Of a stretch of 64,000 nt of DNA, positions 1-8,742 are shown piece by piece. Source of the stretch: JBNKWA01 sp050299555 (GTDB lineage: Bacteria; Pseudomonadota; Alphaproteobacteria; Rhodobacterales; Rhodobacteraceae); NCBI GenBank assembly GCA_050299555.1, contig JBNKWA010000026.1, positions 1 through 64,000 of the forward strand, written 5' to 3'. The notes beneath the pieces were generated by a model. It did no database searches. It was not told the DNA's origin and was given only the letters and a program-made list of their open reading frames with translations. The position numbers and the translations under genes are program-made. Position 1 is the stretch's first letter, and every line of letters begins with the position of its first letter.

Positions 1-85
<85 letters not shown>

Positions 86-125
86 AGCTTGACCTCCGCC
101 GCCGCGGTGACGCAGATGTGAGGCC

Positions 126-917
126 ATGGACTACGAACTGCCGCTGCGGCTCGGGACCTTCATCGGGCTTTTCGCCGTCTTCGCGCTGGCCGAGCGGCTG
201 GTGCCGCGGCGGCGGGCGGCGCCGCGCGGCGCGCGCTGGCTGACCAACTGGAGCCTCGTCCTCCTTGACAGCCTGACCCTGCGGGCGATGGCGCTCCTTC
301 TTCCGCTTCTGGCGGTGGGCGCGGCGGTCGATGCGCGGGCGCTGGGATGGGGGCTGTTCAACCATCTCGGCTGGGCGCCGCTGGTCGAGGGGCTGCTGGC
401 GGTGCTGATCCTCGATGCGCTGATCTGGGCCCAGCATCTGGTCACCCACAAGGTGCCGCTGCTGTGGCGCATCCATCGGGTGCACCATGCCGATCTTGAG
501 GTCGACGTGACCACGGCCATCCGCTTTCACCCCGTCGAGATCGCACTGTCGATGCTGATCAAGATCGGTGCGGTCTACGCGCTGGGCGCGGCGCCGCTGG
601 CGGTGGTGCTGTTCGAGGTGATCCTGAACGGCACGGCGCTGTTCAATCACGCCAATATCCGCCTGGGGCCGGCGGCCGAGCGATGGCTGCGGCTGTTCAT
701 CGTCACCCCCGACATGCACCGCATCCATCACTCGGTGCACCGCGACGAGCACGACAGCAATTACGGCTTTGCGCTGAGCATCTGGGACCGGCTGCTGGGC
801 ACCTACCGCGCCGAGCCGCGCGACGGGCACGAGACGATGGCCACCGGCCTGCAGTGGCGCGACGATCGTCCGGCGCGGCTGGGCTGGTCCCTTGCGCTGC
901 CGTTCCGGCGCGGCTGA
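126..917 (+). CDS. Sterol desaturase / fatty acid hydroxylase family protein
   Basis: This 263-residue membrane protein belongs to the fatty acid hydroxylase superfamily, whose members use a di-iron centre held by histidine clusters to hydroxylate or desaturate lipids. Visible histidine motifs include HLVTH (about residues 105-109), HRVHH (about 117-121), a later HANIR segment and HRIHH (about 199-203), in the usual order for the family. Hydrophobic segments lie at the N-terminus and around residues 55-100 and 140-165, so it should sit in the inner membrane. The start ATG follows a GTGAGG-like ribosome-binding site. A ferredoxin-like gene lies 9 bases downstream and could supply electrons, but that is inference. 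The lipid substrate cannot be read from the sequence. Confidence 0.85.
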   Translation: MDYELPLRLGTFIGLFAVFALAERLVPRRRAAPRGARWLTNWSLVLLDSLTLRAMALLLPLLAVGAAVDARALGWGLFNHLGWAPLVEGLLAVLILDALIWAQHLVTHKVPLLWRIHRVHHADLEVDVTTAIRFHPVEIALSMLIKIGAVYALGAAPLAVVLFEVILNGTALFNHANIRLGPAAERWLRLFIVTPDMHRIHHSVHRDEHDSNYGFALSIWDRLLGTYRAEPRDGHETMATGLQWRDDRPARLGWSLALPFRRG

Positions 918-926
918 GGGGCGCCG

Positions 927-1592
927 GTGAGGCAGGCTGTTCGGGAAGTTGATGACGCGGCGCGGCGGGTCGGGCTGTTCGTCTCCGGCGGCTTTCGCCC
1001 CGAGGCGGGTGACGGCTTGCCGGAGGGGACGGGGACGGTGCTGATGCTGTCGCCCGACGAGCCGGGGTTCTGGCCGCTTTTCACGGCATCGCCGGAATGG
1101 GGTGATGGCAGGGCCGACCCGATCGACCGCTGGTCGCGCCGGGTGGTGGGCGGCCTGGCGGCGGCGTTCGGGGCCGAGGCGCTCTACCCCTTCGGGGGGC
1201 CGCCCTGGCATCCGTTCTATGCCTGGGCGCTGAGGACGGGCCGGGCCTTCGCCTCGCCGGTGACCCTGCTGGTGCATGAGGCGCGAGGGCTGATGATCAG
1301 CTATCGCGGCGCGCTGGCCCTGCCTTGGGCGGCACCCGTGCCGGCGCCGGCCGCCTCGCCCTGCGCGGCCTGTGCCGGCCGGCCCTGCCTGACGGCCTGC
1401 CCGCCCGGGGCGCTTGGGGCAACGGGCTATGACGTGCCGGCCTGCCACCGGTTCCTGGACGCCGGCAACGGCGACTGCATGAATGGCTGCCTGGTCCGCC
1501 GCGCCTGTCCGGTGGGGCAGGGCTTGCGCAGCGAGGCGCAATCGGCGTTTCATATGGAGCGCTTTCACCGCGCGGGCGGGAGGTCCGATTGA
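927..1592 (+). CDS. Ferredoxin-like 4Fe-4S protein
   Basis: This 221-residue protein starts at a GTG. Its C-terminal third carries two cysteine groups: CAACAGRPCLTACP (C-x2-C-x4-C-x3-CP) and, further on, C-x10-C-x3-C-x5-CP ending in ACPVGQ. These arrangements suggest two iron-sulfur clusters of the 4Fe-4S ferredoxin type. The N-terminal 140 residues are not recognised; no signal peptide or membrane segment is obvious. It sits 9 bases after the di-iron oxidase gene and overlaps the next gene by TTGA, so the three are probably co-transcribed. A role as electron donor to the oxidase is a reasonable guess, but relatedness to QueG-like cytoplasmic Fe-S enzymes cannot be excluded. Confidence 0.7.
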   Translation: MRQAVREVDDAARRVGLFVSGGFRPEAGDGLPEGTGTVLMLSPDEPGFWPLFTASPEWGDGRADPIDRWSRRVVGGLAAAFGAEALYPFGGPPWHPFYAWALRTGRAFASPVTLLVHEARGLMISYRGALALPWAAPVPAPAASPCAACAGRPCLTACPPGALGATGYDVPACHRFLDAGNGDCMNGCLVRRACPVGQGLRSEAQSAFHMERFHRAGGRSD

Positions 1593-2089
1593 ACACATTG
1601 ATCCTGACGCGGCACGCGAAGTCGGACTGGGACGATCCGAAGCTGAAGGACAGCGAGCGGCCGCTGAACGCCCGTGGGCAGGCGGCGGCAGCGGCGATCG
1701 GCGGCTGGATCGCCTCGCGTGGCCTCAGCCCGGCCCGGGCGCTGGTCTCGACCGCGGAGCGCGCTCGCGAGACCTGGGAGCGGCTGGCGCCGGAACTGGA
1801 GAGTGAGGCGGAAGCGGCGTTCGTGGCGGCGCTCTACCAGGCCTCGCCGGAACGGATGCTGGCGACGCTGGTGAGCGAGGGCGGCGAGGGCTCGCCGCTG
1901 ATCATGATCGGCCACAATCCGGGGATCGCGGCCTTTGCCCGGGCGCTGTTGCCCGAGGCGCCGGCGGACCCTGACTTCGGCCGCTACCCCACCGGCGCCA
2001 CGGCGGTGATCGAGTTCTCCCGGCCCTGGGCCGAGACCCGGTTCGGCAGCGGTTCGTTGCGCGAGTTCATCATCCCGCGGCGGCTGTAG
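1589..2089 (+). CDS. SixA-like histidine phosphatase
   Basis: This 166-residue protein belongs to the histidine phosphatase (phosphoglycerate mutase-like) superfamily. The N-terminal LTRHAKSDW holds the catalytic RH motif, and the later GHNPGI supplies the second catalytic histidine; both are typical of SixA, the phosphohistidine phosphatase acting on phosphorelay proteins. The size matches SixA (about 160 residues). A TTG start overlaps the stop of the upstream ferredoxin gene (TTGA), which implies translational coupling. The actual target protein is unknown. The gene is followed by a G-quadruplex/hairpin repeat element at 2102-2163 and then by the convergent RTX gene. Confidence 0.8.
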   Translation: MNTLILTRHAKSDWDDPKLKDSERPLNARGQAAAAAIGGWIASRGLSPARALVSTAERARETWERLAPELESEAEAAFVAALYQASPERMLATLVSEGGEGSPLIMIGHNPGIAAFARALLPEAPADPDFGRYPTGATAVIEFSRPWAETRFGSGSLREFIIPRRL

Positions 2090-2101
2090 GGCCCCGCCGA
2101 G

Positions 2102-2163
2102 CCCCGATCGGTCGCGGGCCGCGCCCCCGCCCACCCTTGCGCGCCCTGCGGGCGGGATCGGGG
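2102..2163 (+). repeat. Hairpin repeat element, diverged copy E
   Basis: This intergenic element lies 12 bases after the SixA-like gene. Outer arms CCCCGATC and GATCGGGG pair, inner GCGC segments pair, and the loop region contains CCCCCGCCCACCCTT. It resembles copies at 23052, 24651, 50132 and 51417 in layout and loop sequence, but one of the four C-runs is lost. Because the next gene is convergent it may help end transcription, although it has no T-run. Confidence 0.55.
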
Positions 2164-2205
2164 CGCGCGGGGCGACAGGTGGTGACGGCGGAGCCCCTGA
2201 TGGCT

Positions 2206-3723
2206 TCAGAACACCTCGAAGGCGTCGATGTCCACGTAGGTCACGCCTTCGATGAAGAGCCGCGACAGGCCGATGGAACTGAACATCAGGGTGTCGTTGT
2301 CGACCACGTACCAGTCCTTGTCGGCCGAGCTGATGACGCCGTCGCCGTTCGAGTCGAGATCGTCAATGTCCTCGATGGCGCGCTTCAGGATGCCCGGCCA
2401 GGCAAAGACGGTCTTGGTGCCGTGGATGTCGTGGAACTCGATGGTGTCCTCCGCGTCGTCGAAATCGGTGATGGTGATCTCGCCGGTATCGGTGAAGACG
2501 AAGGTGTCGGCGCCTTCGCCGCCGGTGGCCTCGAGCTGGCGCTCGATCACCACGTAGATCGGGCCGCTGACGAACGAGCCGCCCTCATCGGGCACGTCGA
2601 CGCCGAGCTCGATGCGGTCGTCGCCCTTGCCGCCATAGACGGTGGAGATGCCTTCGCCGGCATGGATGGTGTCGTTGCCCTCGCCGCCCCAGATCAGGTC
2701 GTTGAAGACCGTGGCGCCGTCGTTGTTGCCGCCCCAGATCTCGTCATTGCCGGCGCCGGCCTTGATGGTGTCGTTGCCGTCGCCGCCGTGGATGTCGTCG
2801 TTGCCGTCGCCGCCGATCAGCAGATCGTCGCCGTCGCGGCCGTGCAGGTCATCGTTGCCGGCGCCGCCGTTCAGCGTGTTGTCGCCGCCGGTGCCCCAGA
2901 TCTCGTCGTCGAAGGCGCCGCCGGTGGCGTGCTCGAAGTTGCGGACAGTCTCGGTGAAGGCGACCGCGCCGGTGTCCTGGCGGTAGTGGATCGCCAGCCC
3001 GTCGTTGAGGTCGAGATGGAACGGCTTGGCGTTGTCGGTGAAGAGCACCCAGTCCTCGCCGGCGCCGCCGTCGAGCGAATCCTCGCCGGTGCCGCCGTCG
3101 ATGGTGTCGTTGCCGCCATGGCCGGAAAGGGTGTCGTCGCCGGCGAGGCCGTAGAGCTGGTTGGCGCCGTCATCGGCAGTGACGATGTCGTCCTGGGCCG
3201 AGCCGACAATGTTCTCGATGCTGGTGAAGACGTGGTAGAGCCCGCCGCCGCCATTGGCCAGCGCAGTGCCGAAGTTGATTTTCCAGGCCACGGTGGTGTT
3301 CTCGAACGACAACCAGTCCGAGCCCGACTCGCCATAGAAGTAGTCGTAGTAGTGGAAGCCGTAGTCGATCTCATCCGAGACGAGGAAGATATCGTCGCCG
3401 CTGCCGCCCCAGGCGTAGTCGAAACCGGTGCCGGTCTCGATCACATCGTCGCCGCCATTGCCGTGGATGGTGTCGTTGCCGGCGAGTCCGAGGATGGTGT
3501 CGTCGCCGGCCCAGCCGTCGATGTCGTTGTCGCCGTCGCTGCCGGTGATGCGCCAGTTGCGGTCGTTGTAGAAGCTGAAGTCGAATGCGGTGGCATCGGT
3601 GAAGTCGAAGCCCGAGGCCTGGTAGGTGGCGCCGGCCACGGCATCGAAGCCGTCGCTGTCGTGGGTGTAGGTCGCTACATTCGCGCCGCTGGACCAGGGC
3701 GCACTCGTCATGCCTGAAAACAT
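2206..3723 (-). CDS. RTX calcium-binding protein with C-terminal EF-hand
   Basis: This roughly 505-residue acidic protein is dominated by glycine-rich nonapeptide repeats of the GGxGxDxUx type (for example GGAGNDDLHG and GGDGNDDIHG), the calcium-binding beta-roll of proteins exported by type I secretion. About 45 residues before the end is a canonical EF-hand-like loop (DSNGDGVISSAD). The C-terminus ends in acidic and aromatic residues (DIDAFEVF), like many type I secretion signals. I placed the start at the ATG at 3723 because AAGGGG precedes it by about 10 bases; an ATG four codons later is possible, and an upstream in-frame extension to 3795 lacks support. No protease zinc motif or other enzymatic domain was seen, and no secretion genes are adjacent. 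It is probably an extracellular or surface structural protein. Confidence 0.85.
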   Translation of the reverse strand: MFSGMTSAPWSSGANVATYTHDSDGFDAVAGATYQASGFDFTDATAFDFSFYNDRNWRITGSDGDNDIDGWAGDDTILGLAGNDTIHGNGGDDVIETGTGFDYAWGGSGDDIFLVSDEIDYGFHYYDYFYGESGSDWLSFENTTVAWKINFGTALANGGGGLYHVFTSIENIVGSAQDDIVTADDGANQLYGLAGDDTLSGHGGNDTIDGGTGEDSLDGGAGEDWVLFTDNAKPFHLDLNDGLAIHYRQDTGAVAFTETVRNFEHATGGAFDDEIWGTGGDNTLNGGAGNDDLHGRDGDDLLIGGDGNDDIHGGDGNDTIKAGAGNDEIWGGNNDGATVFNDLIWGGEGNDTIHAGEGISTVYGGKGDDRIELGVDVPDEGGSFVSGPIYVVIERQLEATGGEGADTFVFTDTGEITITDFDDAEDTIEFHDIHGTKTVFAWPGILKRAIEDIDDLDSNGDGVISSADKDWYVVDNDTLMFSSIGLSRLFIEGVTYVDIDAFEVF

Positions 3724-3849
3724 CTGCGTCAAACCCCTTGCTAGAAGAACCGCCCAAAAATGCAGGGCGGCGGCGTGGCTAGCACGGGGTGGCAAGGGCG
3801 CGCAGTGCGCAAGCGCACGAATGGCGGTTGGGGGATGTCGCCCCGGGGC

Positions 3850-4215
3850 CTACTCGGCGCGCCTGATGAAGACCGAATGGACGCTGATCGGCACCGGGCC
3901 CGGGACCTTCAGCCGGTAGGTGCGCTCGCCGTGGCAGTCGTAGGGGCCCTCGGCCTCGACGCCCTGGCCACGCGCCCGTTCGGCGAAGGCGTCGGCATCG
4001 TCGACCACGATCTGCAGCGTCACGGTGCCGGGCTCTCCGGCCGCGGCGGCGGCGAGTTCGATCCAGCTGTTGCGGCCGGTGCGGAAGATGGCGCCGAAAT
4101 CCTCGCCATCGCCCTGGTCGGTTTCGGGCAGGCCGAGCCGTTCCAGCAGCTCGGCGTAGCCACGCACCGCGTCCGCCTCGGTGGCGAGGCAGAACCGGTG
4201 GCCGAGGATGCGCAT
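3850..4215 (-). CDS. VOC (glyoxalase-fold) family protein
   Basis: This 121-residue protein looks like a vicinal-oxygen-chelate fold protein: it begins with LGHRFCLATEADAVRGYAEL, has a central aromatic/acidic strand (SWIELA) and ends with a YRLKVPGP segment. Its start codon overlaps the stop of the transporter ATPase gene upstream (TGATG), so it is the last gene of the aap operon. The clear metal-ligand pattern of glyoxalase I is not complete, so I do not assign a reaction. Its coupling to an amino-acid transporter suggests a link to amino-acid metabolism, but that is inference only. Confidence 0.7.
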   Translation of the reverse strand: MRILGHRFCLATEADAVRGYAELLERLGLPETDQGDGEDFGAIFRTGRNSWIELAAAAAGEPGTVTLQIVVDDADAFAERARGQGVEAEGPYDCHGERTYRLKVPGPVPISVHSVFIRRAE

Positions 4216-5003
4216 CAGTGCCCGAGGATCTGGCTCAGGAACAGCTTGGAGCGATCGGATTGCGGGTTGTTGAAGAACTCCTTGGGGCTGTTCTGTTCGA
4301 CGATCTGGCCCTGGTCCATGAAGATCACCCGGTTCGCCACCGCCTGGGCGAAGCCCATCTCGTGGGTGACGCAGAGCATGGTCATCCCTTCTTCGGCGAG
4401 CTCGATCATGGTGTCGAGCACCTCCTTGATCATCTCAGGATCGAGCGCCGAGGTCGGCTCGTCGAAAAGCATGATCCGGGGCTTCATGCACAGCGAGCGG
4501 GCGATGGCCACGCGCTGCTGCTGCCCGCCCGAGAGCTGGCCGGGATACTTGTCCGCCTGCTCGGGGATCTTGACCTTGGCGAGGTACTGCATGGCGATTT
4601 CCTCGGCCTCGCGCTTGGGGGTCTTGCGGACCCAGATCGGCGCCAGCGTGCAGTTCTCGAGGATGGTCAGGTGCGGGAACAGGTTGAAGTGCTGGAACAC
4701 CATCCCGACCTCGGAGCGGATCTTGTCGATGTTCTTGAGATCCGAGGTGAGCTCGATGCCGTCGACGACGATCGAGCCGGCCTGATGCTCTTCCAGCCGG
4801 TTGATGCAGCGGATCAGCGTCGACTTGCCCGAGCCCGAGGGGCCGCAGATGACGATCCGCTCGCCCCGGTTCACGGTCATGTCGATGTCACGCAGCACGT
4901 GGAACTGGCCGTACCACTTGTTCATGCCGGTGATCTGGATGGCGACCTCGTCGGAGACCTGCATGTGGCTGCGGTCGATGTCGCGGGCGATGGCTTCGGA
5001 CAT
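4215..5003 (-). CDS. aapP: Polar amino-acid ABC transporter, ATP-binding protein
   Basis: This 262-residue ATPase powers uptake through the two permeases encoded upstream. It has Walker A GPSGSGKST (54-62), a Q-loop (Q104), the LSGGQ signature (157-161) and Walker B LFDEP (179-183), followed by the switch histidine in VTHEM. The sequence is of the polar amino-acid class (GlnQ/AapP/BztD), and the J-Q-M-P order of the operon matches Rhizobium aapJQMP and Rhodobacter bztABCD, which carry glutamate, glutamine, aspartate and asparagine. It begins 10 bases after the aapM stop and overlaps the VOC gene. Substrate range is inferred from family and gene order. Confidence 0.95.
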   Translation of the reverse strand: MSEAIARDIDRSHMQVSDEVAIQITGMNKWYGQFHVLRDIDMTVNRGERIVICGPSGSGKSTLIRCINRLEEHQAGSIVVDGIELTSDLKNIDKIRSEVGMVFQHFNLFPHLTILENCTLAPIWVRKTPKREAEEIAMQYLAKVKIPEQADKYPGQLSGGQQQRVAIARSLCMKPRIMLFDEPTSALDPEMIKEVLDTMIELAEEGMTMLCVTHEMGFAQAVANRVIFMDQGQIVEQNSPKEFFNNPQSDRSKLFLSQILGH

Positions 5004-5013
5004 GAGTGTTCTC

Positions 5014-6324
5014 CTAACGATGATCGGTGCGGAGCTTGCGCTCCAGATACTGGCTGTACTGCGACATGCCGAAACAGAAGAGGAAGAAGATCAGGGCGAT
5101 GAATCCGTACATCTCGTAGATGATGCCGTTCCAGTCGCTGTCGGCGCGGATCGCCTGGATGAAGCCCAGCGGGTCAAGCAGTGCGATGATCGACACCAGC
5201 GTGGTATCCTTGAACAGCCCGATGAAGGTGTTGACGATGCCCGGGATCGAGATCTTCAGGGCCTGCGGCATGGTGATGAGCCGGGTCTTCTGCCAGTAGG
5301 TCAGCCCCAGCGCGTCGCCGGCCTCGTACTGGCCGCGGGGGATGGCGGCCAGGCCGCCGCGGATGACCTCGGCGATATAGGCGGCCGAGAACATCGTCAC
5401 CATGATGCAGACGCGCAGGATGATGTCGAAATTGGTGCCCGGCGGCATGAACACGTTCAACAGGAACGAGGCCACCAGCAGGAGCGTGATCAGCGGCACG
5501 CCGCGGATGAACTCGATGAAGACCACGCAGATGGTCTTGATGAAGAAGAGGTTCGACTGCCGGCCGAGGGCCAGCAGGATGCCGAGCGGCAGCGAGCAGG
5601 CGATGCCGGTGATGCCGATCACGAAGCTGAGGGTGAAGCCGCCGAACTGCTTGGAGCTGACCGGCTCGAGCGTGGCCAGCGGAATGTTGGCGCCCAGGAA
5701 CCCGCCCACCGGGCCGGCAAGGGCGATCCACCAGATCACCGCGGCCAGCGCGCCGGCCAGCATCGAGACCACCGAGCCGTAGCGGCCGAGGGCGACGATC
5801 ACCGCGGCCCAGATGGCGAAGCCGGCATAGGCGACGATGGGGCCGGTCAGCGGGCCGCCCCAGAGCAGCCAGTAGCCGACGCCGGGATAGATGATCGACA
5901 GCCACAGCAGCTTGCGTGGAATCTGGGTGAACAGGACCGGCGCCAGCGCCGCGAACAGCAGCACGAAGGTGAGGATCGGCCGCCAGTAGAGATGCTGTGG
6001 GTAGAAGCCGAACAGGAACTGGTGCCAGCGGGCGCGGATCACAGCGAAACAGGCGCCCGTGTTCCCCTCGCCCCAGGTCTCGGTCATGATTTCGCGGCAG
6101 TTGCCAAGCGAGGTGGCGTTCCAGACCGAATGCAGGAACCAGGGCAGCACGGCACTCAGCACCGAATAGATCACGTAGGCCGCGATCAGGGTCAGGATGG
6201 AGCCGAACCAGCTGGGAAACAGGTTCTCGCGCACCCAGCGGACGAGGCCCACCTGGCTGACCGGCGGCTCTTCCGCCGGCACCATGTTTTCGCGGACGAA
6301 GGCGAAGCTGTCGTGATCACTCAT
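5014..6324 (-). CDS. aapM: Amino-acid ABC transporter permease (AapM/BztC type)
   Basis: This 436-residue inner-membrane permease forms half of the transport channel. The C-terminal half carries the polar amino-acid permease module, including the EAA-like loop EAGDALGLTYWQKTRLITMPQAL that contacts the ATPase. The N-terminal half has additional hydrophobic segments with a periplasmic region containing two cysteines, the long form typical of AapM/BztC rather than the short GlnP type. It starts one base after the aapQ stop and precedes aapP by 10 bases. Confidence 0.93.
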   Translation of the reverse strand: MSDHDSFAFVRENMVPAEEPPVSQVGLVRWVRENLFPSWFGSILTLIAAYVIYSVLSAVLPWFLHSVWNATSLGNCREIMTETWGEGNTGACFAVIRARWHQFLFGFYPQHLYWRPILTFVLLFAALAPVLFTQIPRKLLWLSIIYPGVGYWLLWGGPLTGPIVAYAGFAIWAAVIVALGRYGSVVSMLAGALAAVIWWIALAGPVGGFLGANIPLATLEPVSSKQFGGFTLSFVIGITGIACSLPLGILLALGRQSNLFFIKTICVVFIEFIRGVPLITLLLVASFLLNVFMPPGTNFDIILRVCIMVTMFSAAYIAEVIRGGLAAIPRGQYEAGDALGLTYWQKTRLITMPQALKISIPGIVNTFIGLFKDTTLVSIIALLDPLGFIQAIRADSDWNGIIYEMYGFIALIFFLFCFGMSQYSQYLERKLRTDHR

Positions 6325-6325
6325 C

Positions 6326-7543
6326 TCACCGCTCCTTCAACGCCACGGACTTGTTGTAGACGTTCATGACGCCCGAGATCGTCAGGCTGACCAGCAGGTA
6401 GAAGCCCATCAGCAGCAGCATGCATTCCAGCTCGCGCCCGGTCTGGTTCATGGTGATCCCGCCCAGGGTCGCGCGCACGTCCTGATAGCCGATGGCGATG
6501 GCAAGCGACGAGTTCTTGGTCAGGTTCAGGAACTGGCTGATCAGCGGCGGGATGATGACCCGGAGCGCCTGCGGCAGGATCACCAGGTTCATGGTCCGGC
6601 CCGGCTGCAGCCCGAGGGCGAAGGCGGCCTCGGTCTGGCCCTTGGAGACCGACAGGATGCCGGCGCGCACGATCTCGGCGATGTAGGAGCCGGTATAGAG
6701 CGCCAGCGCCAGGGTCAGCGCGGTAAGCTGGTTGAGGATGTGCACCCCGCCCTGGAAGTTGAAGCCGGAGAGCACCGGCCGCTCGAAGCTGATCGGATCG
6801 CCCTCGATGAAATAGGCGATCAGCGTCGGCAGGACGATGATGCCGAGCATGATCCGCAGGACCGGAAGGATCTCGCCGGTCCGTTCCTGTTGCTTGTGGG
6901 CCCAGCGTCGGAAGAAGAAGGCGACGACGAGGGAGAGGATGAAGATCGCCACCACCCATTCGGCCCCGGGCGCGATCACCGGTGCCGGGATGTAGGTGCC
7001 GCGGTTGGTGATGGCGATGCTGTCGAACAGGTACATCGAGGCGGTGGGGTTCTCGCCCCGGAAGGCGCTGGGCGCCGGGGTGGTCTCGGTCAGCACGGCG
7101 AAGATCAGCACGATCCAGAGCAGGACCGGAACGTTGCGGAAGCCCTCGACATAGAACGCCATCAGCCGCGAGATCAGCCAGCTCTTCGACAGCCTCAGCA
7201 CGCCGGCAACGACGCCGACGACGGTGGCCAGCGCACAGCCCAGGATCGCGACGAGGAAGGTGTTGAGGATGCCGACGATGGCCGCCCGGCCATGGGTGCT
7301 GTCGTTGGTATAGGGGATCAGCGTCTGGCCGATGTCATAGCCGGCCCGGCTCCACAGGAACTTGAAGCTGAATTCCTTGCCGAGCGTGGCGAGGTTCTGG
7401 ACCGTGTTGTTGACCAGCCAGGCCAGCGCGGTCAGGACCAGGATCAGCGCGATCACCTGGATCGTAATCGAGCGATAGCGCGTATCGTAGAAAAGCTGGC
7501 TGAACCGGAACGATGGTTCCTTGGCGTCGTAAGTTGTCGACAT
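6326..7543 (-). CDS. aapQ: Amino-acid ABC transporter permease (AapQ/BztB type)
   Basis: This 405-residue inner-membrane permease is the partner of AapM. It has an N-terminal hydrophobic segment (about 27-45), an internal periplasmic domain, and the conserved permease module ending with the loop EAAFALGLQPGRTMNLVILPQAL and following membrane helices. The long architecture is typical of AapQ/BztB. It is separated from aapJ by 136 bases that contain two strong hairpins, whereas it is only one base from aapM. This spacing suggests that the binding protein is made in excess of the membrane parts. Confidence 0.93.
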   Translation of the reverse strand: MSTTYDAKEPSFRFSQLFYDTRYRSITIQVIALILVLTALAWLVNNTVQNLATLGKEFSFKFLWSRAGYDIGQTLIPYTNDSTHGRAAIVGILNTFLVAILGCALATVVGVVAGVLRLSKSWLISRLMAFYVEGFRNVPVLLWIVLIFAVLTETTPAPSAFRGENPTASMYLFDSIAITNRGTYIPAPVIAPGAEWVVAIFILSLVVAFFFRRWAHKQQERTGEILPVLRIMLGIIVLPTLIAYFIEGDPISFERPVLSGFNFQGGVHILNQLTALTLALALYTGSYIAEIVRAGILSVSKGQTEAAFALGLQPGRTMNLVILPQALRVIIPPLISQFLNLTKNSSLAIAIGYQDVRATLGGITMNQTGRELECMLLLMGFYLLVSLTISGVMNVYNKSVALKER

Positions 7544-7567
7544 GCCGTGACCCCTGACTTGCTACGG

Positions 7568-7618
7568 CCGGAGCCCTTCCTTCGCGGCGGGGTTCAGCCC
7601 CGCCTGCGCCGGCTCCGG
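7568..7618. other. Intercistronic hairpin upstream of aapQ
   Basis: CCGGAGCC and GGCTCCGG form the outer stem, with an inner GCGGGGTTCAGCCCCGC stem. It lies between aapJ and aapQ. On the plus strand the stem is followed by TTTTT, but no plus-strand gene reads into it. On the minus (operon) strand there is no T-run, so it more likely acts as an RNA-stability or attenuation element. Confidence 0.5.
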
Positions 7619-7640
7619 GTTTTTCTGGCGTGATCGCGCT

Positions 7641-7668
7641 GCGGGCGCCCGATCTCCCGGACGCCCGC
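7641..7668 (-). other. Hairpin directly after aapJ
   Basis: GCGGGCG and CGCCCGC arms enclose a further CCGG-rich inner pairing, 11 bases after the aapJ stop. A stable 3' hairpin after the binding-protein gene is a common way to protect its mRNA and reduce read-through into the permease genes. Confidence 0.5.
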
Positions 7669-7679
7669 CTGCGATCTGC

Positions 7680-8696
7680 TTACCGGAACGGCGGCGAGTA
7701 CTGCAGCCCGCCCTGGGTCCAGAGCGCGTTCAAGCCGCGCGCCAGAGCGATGGGCGTGCCTTCGCCGATGTTGGCGGCGAAGATCTCGCCGTAGTTGCCA
7801 TTGGCGGCGATGGCCCGCTTGGCCCATTGGGCGTCGAGACCGATCATGGCGCCGAGGTCACCCTCGGTGCCGAGCAGGCGGTTGATCTCGGGGTTGTCGG
7901 TGCCGGCGCTCATCTGCTCGAGATTGGCCGAGGTGATGCCGAATTCCTCGGCCGCGACCAGCGCGTTGAAGGTCCAGCGCACCACGTCGGCCCACTGGTC
8001 ATCGCCCTGGCGTACGAGCGGCCCGAGCGGCTCCTTGGAGATGATCTCGGGCAGGATCACGTGATCATCGGCGTTCTCGAATGTGGCGCGAGTAGCGGCC
8101 AGCCCCGAGGCGTCGGTGGTGTAGACGTCGCAGGCACCGGCAAGGTACTGCTGCTCGGCCTCGGCGTTGGTCTGGATCGGCACCGGGTTGTAGCTCATGT
8201 TGTTCGACTTGAAGAAGTCGGCGAGGTTGAGCTCGGTGGTGGTGCCGGTCTGGATGCACACGGTGGCGCCGTCCAGTTCCTTGGCCGATGCAACGCCCAG
8301 CGCCTTGGGCACCATGAAGCCCTGACCGTCATAGTAGTTGATGCCGACGAAGGTGAACTTCAGGTCGGTGTCGCGGCTGAAGGTCCAGGTGGTGTTGCGG
8401 GCCAGCATGTCGATTTCGCTGTTGGCCAGGGCGGTGAACCGGGTCTCGCCGGTGGTCGGCACGAACTCGACCGCGGTCTGGTCGCCGAGAACGGCGGCGG
8501 CGACGGCGCGGCACACGGCCACGTCGAAACCCTGCCACTCACCGTTGGCGTCGGGTGCGGCAAAGCCGACCAGGCCCGTGGTCACGCCGCATTTCAGCGC
8601 GCCGCGGGCCTTGATGTCGTCCAGGGTCGCGGCCGAGGCCCCGGCAGCGCCAAGAGCCAGCACCGCCAGCGTCCCGAGCAGAGTTCTGTTTCGCAT
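7680..8696 (-). CDS. aapJ: Amino-acid ABC transporter periplasmic binding protein
   Basis: This 338-residue protein captures polar amino acids in the periplasm and delivers them to AapQ/AapM. It has a signal peptide (MRNRTLLGTLAVLALGAAG followed by ASA cleavage) and the type-3 solute-binding signature GFDVAVCRAVAAAVLGD, followed by the ligand-binding motif RFTALANSEIDMLARNTTWT. I chose the ATG at 8696 because AGGAAGGGG lies just upstream and the signal peptide begins there; an in-frame extension to 8801 has no support. It is the first gene of the aapJQMP operon, with its own upstream region of 242 bases that holds a LacI-type palindrome. Confidence 0.95.
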   Translation of the reverse strand: MRNRTLLGTLAVLALGAAGASAATLDDIKARGALKCGVTTGLVGFAAPDANGEWQGFDVAVCRAVAAAVLGDQTAVEFVPTTGETRFTALANSEIDMLARNTTWTFSRDTDLKFTFVGINYYDGQGFMVPKALGVASAKELDGATVCIQTGTTTELNLADFFKSNNMSYNPVPIQTNAEAEQQYLAGACDVYTTDASGLAATRATFENADDHVILPEIISKEPLGPLVRQGDDQWADVVRWTFNALVAAEEFGITSANLEQMSAGTDNPEINRLLGTEGDLGAMIGLDAQWAKRAIAANGNYGEIFAANIGEGTPIALARGLNALWTQGGLQYSPPFR

Positions 8697-8742
8697 AGTT
8701 ACCCCTTCCTGTCGTTCATCCGTTCGGATGTATATTTGGTCT

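Noticed and set aside
2137..3717. Long plus-strand open frame of 526 codons opposite the RTX gene
   Set aside because: Its valine-, aspartate- and glycine-rich repetitive product is the antisense image of the RTX repeats; the minus-strand frame has real family motifs.
4801..6369. Plus-strand 522-codon open frame opposite the permease gene
   Set aside because: Its Asp-, His- and Gln-rich product is typical of antisense translation of a membrane protein gene with high GC.
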